A stretch of DNA of 38,813 bases. Origin: Pseudomonas oleovorans subsp. oleovorans. GTDB taxonomy: Bacteria > Pseudomonadota > Gammaproteobacteria > Pseudomonadales > Pseudomonadaceae. Of this stretch, positions 7,615-13,605 are shown piece after piece. Location of the stretch: NCBI RefSeq assembly GCF_002197815.1, contig NZ_NIUB01000040.1:1-38813 (forward strand), read 5' to 3'. The position numbers and the translations under genes were made by a program. Positions within the stretch are counted from its first letter, which is position 1. Every line of letters starts with the position of its first letter. A model generated the notes under the pieces. That model saw only the letters and a list, made by a program, of their open reading frames with translations. It ran no database searches and was not told the origin of the DNA.

Positions 7615-8472
7615 CTACTGGCGTGGCAGTTCAACCACCAGATTGTCGATCAGACGGGTGCTACCTAGCTGTGCGGCGGTCAGAATCACCAGGTGATGGT
7701 CGTCGACCTGGGCCGGACGCAGATTCACCGCGTTGCGGATTTCCAGATAATCGGGGATGAAACCAGCGGTACGCTGTTGCGCCTGAGTAGTCTCGATAAG
7801 CCGTGCGTAGTCGCGAGCGCCACGGCGCAGTTCCTCGGCAATCGTTTGCAGGCCTCGATACAGCGCTGGGGCGGTGGCGCGTTGTTCGTCGCTGAGGTAG
7901 CCGTTACGCGATGACAGCGCGAGGCCGTCCTCGGCGCGTTGAGTCGGCGCGCCGATGATCTGGATCGGCATGTTCAGGTCCTGCACCAGCGCGCGGATTA
8001 CCGCCAGTTGCTGGTAGTCCTTTTCGCCGAACACGGCCAGATCAGGCTGGACCATGTTGAACAGCTTGGTCACCACCGTCGCCACGCCTTCGAAATGCCC
8101 CGGACGGCTGGCGCCGCAGAGGCCTTCGGAAACACCGGGAACGCTGACGCGGGTCTGGTCACCCATGCCATGTGGGTAGATTTCCGCGACATCGGGGTGA
8201 AACAGCAGGTGACAGCCTGCCGCCAGCAGTTTTTCCTGGTCGGCGGCGAGGGTGCGTGGGTATTTGTCCAGGTCTTCACCCGCGCCGAACTGCAGCGGGT
8301 TGACGAAGATGCTGGCAACCACGAAGTCGGCGCGCTGGGCGGCAATCTGTACCAGCGAGACGTGGCCGGCGTGGAGGTTGCCCATGGTCGGCACGAAGCC
8401 GATCTGCTTGCCCTCGGCACGTGCCTGGGCAATGGCCGCGCGCAGCTCGCGCAGGGTTTTTACCATGTTCAT
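7615..8472 (-). CDS. panC: Pantothenate synthetase
   Basis: 285 residues. It joins pantoate and beta-alanine with ATP to make pantothenate, the last step before coenzyme A assembly; cytoplasmic dimer. Nucleotidyl-transfer motifs are FVPTMGNLHAGHVSLV (the HxGH type), FVNPLQFGAGEDLDKYPRTL, GHFEGVATVVTKLFN, FGEKDYQQL and the KMSKS-like LALSSRNGYLS. The ATG at 8470-8472 overlaps the panB stop (8469-8471) as ATGA, so the two are translationally coupled; a second ATG two codons on is possible. It is the last gene of the folded panB-panC unit. Its beta-alanine would normally come from PanD, which is not encoded next to it here. Confidence 0.97.
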   Translation of the reverse strand: MNMVKTLRELRAAIAQARAEGKQIGFVPTMGNLHAGHVSLVQIAAQRADFVVASIFVNPLQFGAGEDLDKYPRTLAADQEKLLAAGCHLLFHPDVAEIYPHGMGDQTRVSVPGVSEGLCGASRPGHFEGVATVVTKLFNMVQPDLAVFGEKDYQQLAVIRALVQDLNMPIQIIGAPTQRAEDGLALSSRNGYLSDEQRATAPALYRGLQTIAEELRRGARDYARLIETTQAQQRTAGFIPDYLEIRNAVNLRPAQVDDHHLVILTAAQLGSTRLIDNLVVELPRQ

Positions 8473-9269
8473 GCGGAGAACCCATGCTCGGCGGCGGGGA
8501 AGCTGCCGTCCTTGACCGCCTGAACGTAAGCGCTGAAGGCGCCCTGAATGCTGCTCTGGCCCTCCATGAAGTTGCGCACGAACTTCGGCGCACGGCCCGA
8601 CAGCGACAGGCCGAGCATGTCGTGCTGCACCAATACCTGACCGTTGGTGGCGCTGCCGGCACCGATGCCGATCACCGGAATCTTCACCGCCTGGGTAATT
8701 TCCGCAGCCAGTTCGCTCGGCACGCATTCCAGCAGCAGCATGGAGGCGCCGGCCTGCTCCAGGGCCATGGCGTCGGCACGCATCTGCCGCGCCTGTGCTT
8801 CCTGGCGGCCCTGCACCTTGTAGCCGCCGAGGATGTTCACCGCTTGCGGGGTCAGCCCCAGGTGCGCGCACACCGGCACGCCACGTTCTGCCAGCAGGCG
8901 AATCGGCTCAGCCAGCCAGCCGGCACCTTCGAGTTTGACCATATGGGCGCCGGCCTGCATCAACCGGGCGCTGTTGTGCAGCGCCTGTTCGGTGGTGGCA
9001 TAGGCCATGAATGGCAGGTCGGTGAGGATCAGTGCACCCTGGTTGCCGCGCTTCACGCAGGCAGTGTGATAGGCCATGTCCTCGACGCTGACCGGCAGGG
9101 TGCTGTCATGCCCCTGCAGAACCATGCCCAGGGAGTCGCCGACCAGCAACACGTCGACACCCGCTTGGCAGGCCGCATGGGCGTAGGTGGCGTCATAGCA
9201 GGTCAGCATGGCGATCTTTTCACCGTTCTGCTTGAGACTCTGCAGGGTGGTCAGGGTAACGTCAGGCAT
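8469..9269 (-). CDS. panB: 3-methyl-2-oxobutanoate hydroxymethyltransferase
   Basis: 266 residues, typical length. It adds a hydroxymethyl group from 5,10-methylene-tetrahydrofolate to alpha-ketoisovalerate, giving ketopantoate, the first committed step to pantothenate. Its keto acid comes from the branched-chain pathway whose enzyme IlvIH is encoded at the other end of this window. The TIM-barrel signatures are present: MLTCYDATYA, LLVGDSLGMVLQGHDSTLPV with metal-binding aspartates, LILTDLPFMAY, VKLEGAGW, CAHLGLTPQ and LLLECVP with the catalytic glutamate, and PVIGIGAGSATNGQVLV. The start ATG 9269 follows a GAGGA site. panC follows with a four-base overlap. Confidence 0.97.
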   Translation of the reverse strand: MPDVTLTTLQSLKQNGEKIAMLTCYDATYAHAACQAGVDVLLVGDSLGMVLQGHDSTLPVSVEDMAYHTACVKRGNQGALILTDLPFMAYATTEQALHNSARLMQAGAHMVKLEGAGWLAEPIRLLAERGVPVCAHLGLTPQAVNILGGYKVQGRQEAQARQMRADAMALEQAGASMLLLECVPSELAAEITQAVKIPVIGIGAGSATNGQVLVQHDMLGLSLSGRAPKFVRNFMEGQSSIQGAFSAYVQAVKDGSFPAAEHGFSA

Positions 9270-9473
9270 TTCAAAGGTCCTCGCTCAGGCTCGGTATACC
9301 GCTTCTATCTGGCTGCAATCCGGCCTGGATTGGCATCAAAGGTGCGCCCGGCGCAGGGCGACGGGACACCTATAGTCCTGATGGGGGGGCACGAAGTCAA
9401 TTGCGGGTGTTACCGCTCTGTTACTGGCGTTACCGCGTTAATGCCACGCTAGAGCCTGCGCGGCCTTGCTGCC

Positions 9474-9962
9474 TTATTCCGGCAGGCGTTCCAGGCCGCT
9501 GAAGGGGCAGGCTTGCAGCAAGGCTGCGAGACTGCGGCCGTCCGGCAACTGCAGCTCGGCGACCAGCTCGGCCAGCGGGTAGAGCACGAAGGGGCGGGCG
9601 TGCATGTGGTAGTGCGGCACGGTCAGGCGCTCGTCGTCGATCAGGCGCTTACCGAACAGCAGGATATCCAGGTCCAGTGTGCGCGGTCCCCAGCGTTCGG
9701 CCCTGCGCACGCGACCCTGCTCCTGTTCGATGCGTTGCAGCGCGTCGAGCAACTGCCAGGGCTCCAGTGCGGTATCCAGCGCGGCCACGGCGTTGACGTA
9801 ACGCGGCTGATCCGCCGGACCCAGTGGGTCGCTGATGTAGAACGACGAATGCGCCTGGAGTTGGCTGTGCGGCAACTGTGCGATGGCCTGCAAGGCCGCG
9901 CGCAGCTGTTGGAGGGGCTTGGCCAGGTTGCTGCCAAGGCCGATGTAAACCCGTTCCATCAT
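9474..9962 (-). CDS. folK: 6-hydroxymethyl-7,8-dihydropterin pyrophosphokinase
   Basis: 162 residues. It transfers pyrophosphate from ATP to the hydroxymethyl pterin in folate biosynthesis; monomeric and cytoplasmic. The family start VYIGLGSNLAKPLQQL, the middle SFYISDPLGPADQPRYVNAV, and the HPPK signature RWGPRTLDLDILLFG with its metal-binding DLD are all clear, as is VPHYHMHARPFVLYPLAE. The first of two adjacent ATGs (9960-9962) overlaps the pcnB stop TGA (9959-9961), giving coupling with pcnB, the arrangement conserved in many gammaproteobacteria. A 204-base gap separates it from panB, in which I see no gene and no clear promoter. Confidence 0.96.
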   Translation of the reverse strand: MMERVYIGLGSNLAKPLQQLRAALQAIAQLPHSQLQAHSSFYISDPLGPADQPRYVNAVAALDTALEPWQLLDALQRIEQEQGRVRRAERWGPRTLDLDILLFGKRLIDDERLTVPHYHMHARPFVLYPLAELVAELQLPDGRSLAALLQACPFSGLERLPE

Positions 9963-11353
9963 TCGCCGCCGCTTTCGTCGCTGCGCTTGCGGCGATTGTT
10001 GTTGCTGCGGCGACGTTTGCGCGGCGCGTTACCGGTGGCTTCGCCTTTGCCGGCGAGGTCGCGAATCATCTGCCGGCGCTCGCTGTCATTGGCGTCCTGA
10101 TAGTCCGTCCACCATTGGCCCAGGCCGCCGGTGTCTTCGCCGGCCAGTTCGCGCAGCAGGAGGAAGTCGTAGCCGGCGCGGAAGCGCGGGTTTTCCAGCA
10201 GCAGGTCGGCACGCTTGCCGCTACGGCGCGGCAGACGCTCCTGCATGTCCCAGATCTCGCGAATCGGGATGGTGAAACGCTTGGGTACGGCAATGCGCTG
10301 GCACTGCTCGGCGATCAGTTCGTGGGCGGCTTCCTGCATCGCCGGAATCGGCGGCATGCCCTTGTTCTGCAGTTGCAGCACGCGTGCCGGCAATGCAGGC
10401 CAGAGCAGGGCCGCAAAGAGAAACGCCGGCGTCACGGATTTGCCATCGTGAATACGATTGTCGGTGTTGATCAGTGCCTGACGAATCAGCTTCTCGGTGT
10501 ACCCGGGATTGCGTTTGAGCGCTTCACCGCTGGCCGGGAACAACTGGGCGAACAGGTCGTGCTCGAGCAGCAGGTCGAAGGTGTATTCGGCGTAACCGGC
10601 GAGGAACAGCTTGAGCACTTCGTCGAACAGGCGTGCCGAGGGAATATCGCGCAGCATCGGCGCCAGGCGACGGATCGGTGCGGCGCTGTGCTTCTCGATG
10701 TCGAAGTCGAGCTTGGCGGCGAAGCGCACCGCACGCAGCATACGCACCGGGTCTTCCAGGTAACGCTGTTCCGGATCGCCGATCAGGCGCACCAGGTGGT
10801 TGCGCACATCATGCATGCCACGGGCGTAGTCGAGGATGTGTTCCTGGGTCGGATCGTAGTACAGCGCGTTGATGGTGAAGTCACGGCGCTGTGCATCGTC
10901 TTCCAGGGTGCCGTAGACGTTGTCGCGCAGGATGCGGCCGCTCTCGTTGCGTGACGCCAGATTGGTGTTCTCTTCCTCATCGCCCTGGGGGTGATTGGCA
11001 CGGAAGGTGGCCACTTCGATGATTTCACGGCCGAAATGCACATGCACCAGCTTGAAGCGGCGACCGATGACCCGGGCGTTACGAAATTCGGCACGCACCT
11101 GCTCGGGCGTGGCATTGGTGGCGACGTCGAAATCCTTGGGGTCGATATCCAGCAGCAGGTCGCGAACGCAACCACCGACCAGATAGGCCTGGTAGCCAGC
11201 CTTCTGCAGGCGCTCGACCACGCTTATGGCGTGACGGCTGATCTCGTTGCGCTTGAGCGGATGTTGGCTGCTGTTCAGCACTTCGGGAGTGCTGCGTGGG
11301 CGTGGGGCACGGCGCAGAGGTGAGTGGAAAGATTTGAACAGCTTTTTCAGCAT
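9959..11353 (-). CDS. pcnB: Poly(A) polymerase I
   Basis: 464 residues from ATG 11353; a GTG three codons upstream (11362) is an alternative, and neither has a strong ribosome site, as is usual for pcnB. The enzyme adds poly(A) tails to RNA 3' ends and so promotes decay. The nucleotidyltransferase head has AYLVGGCVRDLLLDIDPKDF with the GG and catalytic DxD, then IGRRFKLVHVHFG, RRDFTINALYYD, and RYLEDPVRMLRAVRFAAKLD. The C-terminal end is strongly basic (RKRRRSNNNRRKRS), an RNA-binding tail typical of bacterial PAP. It lies downstream of crcZ in the same direction; readthrough from crcZ is possible because that RNA's terminator lacks a T-run. A possible promoter begins with TTGAAA near 11459. 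Confidence 0.95.
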   Translation of the reverse strand: MLKKLFKSFHSPLRRAPRPRSTPEVLNSSQHPLKRNEISRHAISVVERLQKAGYQAYLVGGCVRDLLLDIDPKDFDVATNATPEQVRAEFRNARVIGRRFKLVHVHFGREIIEVATFRANHPQGDEEENTNLASRNESGRILRDNVYGTLEDDAQRRDFTINALYYDPTQEHILDYARGMHDVRNHLVRLIGDPEQRYLEDPVRMLRAVRFAAKLDFDIEKHSAAPIRRLAPMLRDIPSARLFDEVLKLFLAGYAEYTFDLLLEHDLFAQLFPASGEALKRNPGYTEKLIRQALINTDNRIHDGKSVTPAFLFAALLWPALPARVLQLQNKGMPPIPAMQEAAHELIAEQCQRIAVPKRFTIPIREIWDMQERLPRRSGKRADLLLENPRFRAGYDFLLLRELAGEDTGGLGQWWTDYQDANDSERRQMIRDLAGKGEATGNAPRKRRRSNNNRRKRSDESGGE

Positions 11354-11561
11354 GGGATGCACTGTTTGGAGTAGTGGTCGGCCTGCTGCGCATGCGCTTG
11401 AAAATCGAATTGCGTGGGCATCACGGCGTTAAAAGCAGTTTGCTTTGGCAAGGTTTTTCAACTGCATGCGAAACGATGACCGCATGATTACTGCGGATTC
11501 TAGCATCGTGTAGGGAGAAGGTGTGTAGAAGGGCGGCAGGCGGGGATTTGAGAGGCGGAAG

Positions 11562-11924
11562 CTACTGGGGGAGCCGAAGCTCCCCCCCAAGTTGGTGCGT
11601 GCTGTTTTTTATTGTTATTGAGAGCCTGTTGTTTTTGTTGTTGGCTCTTCCCGGTTTACCGTGGCTTACCGGGTGCTCCCTAGAGAGGGGAGCCAATAGC
11701 AAACGGATTTCTTTGGACGCTGATGCTGCCTTAATCAACCAGTTCCGGCGCTGCCTTGAGGCAGTTTTGTTATTCTCAGCCTGGTCGCTGGGGCGAACCC
11801 CTTGCGGCAACTCCTCTCCAAAAGAATCAGTTAGCTGCGCCTCCGTACCTTGTTGTTCTTGTTGTGCTGGAGTCGTTACGTCTTGTTCTTATTGTGTAGG
11901 GCATTGCTTGTTATTGTTGTTGTG
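11562..11924 (-). ncRNA. crcZ: CrcZ small regulatory RNA
   Basis: About 360 nt of AT-richer sequence between cbrB and pcnB, exactly where CrcZ lies in pseudomonads. Established role: a decoy RNA that binds the Hfq/Crc complex through CA motifs and relieves catabolite repression of target mRNAs. Read on the minus strand it carries six A-rich tracts of the AANAAN type: 11907-11921 (AACAACAATAACAAG), 11881-11893, 11849-11863 (AACAAGAACAACAAG), 11764-11774, 11628-11642 and 11602-11619. The 5' end is inferred from the sigma54 promoter 12 bases upstream; the 3' end from the hairpin at 11567-11586. The central part (11770-11690) is less A-rich and could fold. P. aeruginosa CrcZ is about 400 nt, so length fits. 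Confidence 0.93.
11567..11586 (-). terminator. CrcZ 3' hairpin with TTCG loop
   Basis: On the minus strand GGGGGAGC, loop TTCG, GCTCCCCC: an eight-base stem closed by a very stable tetraloop. What follows is AGTAGCTTCC, with no T-run, so it may define the 3' end by blocking exonuclease after processing, or terminate poorly. Confidence 0.75.
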
Positions 11925-11935
11925 CCAGAGATAAA

Positions 11936-11950
11936 GCAGATGCCGTGCCA
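11936..11950 (-). promoter_or_regulatory. Sigma54 (-24/-12) promoter of crcZ
   Basis: The minus strand reads TGGCACGGCATCTGCTTT: GG and GC are separated by exactly ten bases, the spacing RpoN needs. The predicted start is about 11924, at the first CA motif. CbrB is a sigma54 activator encoded just upstream. Confidence 0.9.
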
Positions 11951-12046
11951 GTTTTTGCGATTCCTTGTAAATCAAGGGTTTGCGGCAGGTTTGGGTGTTG
12001 GGTGGGGGAGGGGGAGCCGGATTTTCGTTACCGATAGACCCGGCCT

Positions 12047-12107
12047 TTGTTACGAGATATTGAAAAGGTAACAACCTGTGGAACCCCGGCGCAGACAGGT
12101 TGTCACC
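12047..12107 (-). promoter_or_regulatory. Probable CbrB enhancer sites (upstream activating sequence)
   Basis: TTGTTAC (12047-12053) and GTAACAA (12068-12074) form an inverted repeat with a 14-base gap. A third related element, TTGTCACC (12100-12107), pairs with the second: GGTAACAACCTGT (12067-12079) and ACAGGTTGTCACC (12095-12107), 13 bases with one mismatch. They lie about 130-180 bases upstream of the crcZ start, a normal enhancer distance, and match the several-subsite design I recall for CbrB targets. Binding itself is inference. Confidence 0.7.
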
Positions 12108-12118
12108 GAGGCGTTAAC

Positions 12119-13552
12119 TCAAGGGCTGCTGGTTACGCCGGTTTTACGCCGTGGAATACCCAGGCGCTGACGGCGCTCCCACAGGCATTTGCGACTGATG
12201 CCCAGCTTGCGCGCCAGCTCGGTCTCGGTCATGTGGTCCTGGTGTTCGAGGACGAAGTGCTGGAAGTAGTCCTCCAGTGACAGGTCCTCGGTCGGCTCGT
12301 GGCTGTTGCCACTGCTCTGTCCGCCTGCCGCCGGCAGGCCGAAGTCCTCGTCATCCAGATCGTCCAGCTCAATGTCGATGCCCAGCAGGTCCGCGGAAAT
12401 TTCCGCACCCTCGCAGAGAATCACTGCGCGCTCGATGGCGTTTTCCAGTTCGCGCACGTTACCCGGCCAGGGGTAATGGCGGATCGCTTGCTCGGCATCA
12501 TGGGCGAAACGCAACGGCTCGCGGCCCATGCGGGTGTACTGGCGCACCAGGAACGCCTGGGCGATCTCGGTCACGTCGCTACCGCGCTCGCGCAGCGCCG
12601 GCAGCTTGAGTGCTATGACGTGCAGGCGGTAATACAGGTCCTCACGGAATTGGCCGGTCTTGGCCAGGGTCTTGAGATCGCGGTGCGTCGCGGCGATCAG
12701 GCGCACGTCGACCTTCTGCGACTGCACCGAGCCGACCCGGCGAATTTCGCCTTCCTGTAGCACGCGCAGCAGCCGCGCCTGCGCTTCCAGCGGCAGTTCG
12801 CCAATTTCGTCGAGGAACAGCGTGCCACCGTCGGCCGCTTCCACCAGGCCGGCACGCCCGGCGCTGGCGCCAGTGAAGGCGCCTTTTTCGTGGCCGAACA
12901 GTTCGGACTCGATCAGGGTTTCTGGAATGGCGGCGCAGTTCACCGAAATCAGCGGCGCCTTGGCGCGCCTGGAGAGGTTGTGCAGGGCACGCGCCACCAG
13001 CTCCTTGCCCGTGCCGGACTCACCCTGCACCAGCACATTGGAGTCGGTGGGGGCGACCTTGCGAATCTTGCTATAGAGTTCCTGCATGGCCGCGCAGGAA
13101 CCGATGATGCCGATCTCGCCGTTGGCGTTGTCGACGATTTTCTCGGTATTGCCACTGCGTGCGTTGCTGGTGGCAGCTGGCGCGGGTGCGCTCTTGGCGT
13201 CCTGGCGGTCACGCAGGATGCGCGCCACCGCCTGCAGCATTTCGTCGTGATCGAAGGGCTTGGCGATGTAATCGACCGCGCCCATCTTCATCGAGTCCAC
13301 CGCCGAGCGCAGGCTGGCGTAGCTGGTCATGATCAGCACCGGCGTGCCTTCGGCCAGTTTGATCAGTTCGGTGCCCGGCGCCCCGGGCAGGCGCAGGTCG
13401 CTGACGATCAGGTCGAAGGTAGGAATGCTGTAGCGTTCCTGGGCTTCCTGTACCGAGCCAGCTTCGCTGACCAGGTACTGATTGCGTTCGAGCAGGCGGC
13501 GCAAGGCAGAGCGGATAATGGTTTCGTCTTCGACGATAAGAATATGTGGCAT
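12119..13552 (-). CDS. cbrB: Two-component sigma54 response regulator CbrB
   Basis: 477 residues from ATG 13552; the codon before it is a TTG. It is an NtrC-type activator of sigma54 RNA polymerase that governs carbon and nitrogen source use, mainly through crcZ next door. Domains: receiver, residues 1-120, with phospho-acceptor Asp52 in SDLRLPG and the lysine in YIAKPFD; AAA+ domain, about 145-380, with Walker A GESGTGKE, the sigma54-contacting GAFTGA loop, Walker B GGTLFLDEIGEL and an arginine-finger region YPWPGNVRELENAIERAV; Fis-type helix-turn-helix at the C-terminus, MTETELARKLGISRKCLWER. It follows cbrA by 53 bases in the same direction, and its enhancer sites begin just after its stop. 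Confidence 0.96.
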   Translation of the reverse strand: MPHILIVEDETIIRSALRRLLERNQYLVSEAGSVQEAQERYSIPTFDLIVSDLRLPGAPGTELIKLAEGTPVLIMTSYASLRSAVDSMKMGAVDYIAKPFDHDEMLQAVARILRDRQDAKSAPAPAATSNARSGNTEKIVDNANGEIGIIGSCAAMQELYSKIRKVAPTDSNVLVQGESGTGKELVARALHNLSRRAKAPLISVNCAAIPETLIESELFGHEKGAFTGASAGRAGLVEAADGGTLFLDEIGELPLEAQARLLRVLQEGEIRRVGSVQSQKVDVRLIAATHRDLKTLAKTGQFREDLYYRLHVIALKLPALRERGSDVTEIAQAFLVRQYTRMGREPLRFAHDAEQAIRHYPWPGNVRELENAIERAVILCEGAEISADLLGIDIELDDLDDEDFGLPAAGGQSSGNSHEPTEDLSLEDYFQHFVLEHQDHMTETELARKLGISRKCLWERRQRLGIPRRKTGVTSSP

Positions 13553-13605
13553 CAATTCGGTCTCTCGACGGTCACGGAGGTGCCATTGGCAGCCTCTCTC
13601 GCTGT

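Noticed and set aside
9270..9473. A small gene or RNA between panB and folK
   Set aside because: No ribosome site, no convincing hairpin with T-run, no known motif.
11521..11934. Plus-strand 137-codon frame in the pcnB-cbrB gap
   Set aside because: It is the reverse strand of CrcZ; its Leu/Phe/Cys runs merely reflect the A-rich motifs of the RNA.
12067..12107. The 13-base inverted repeat as a cbrB terminator
   Set aside because: The loop is 15 bases and no T-run follows; overlap with the GTAAC elements favours a regulatory site.
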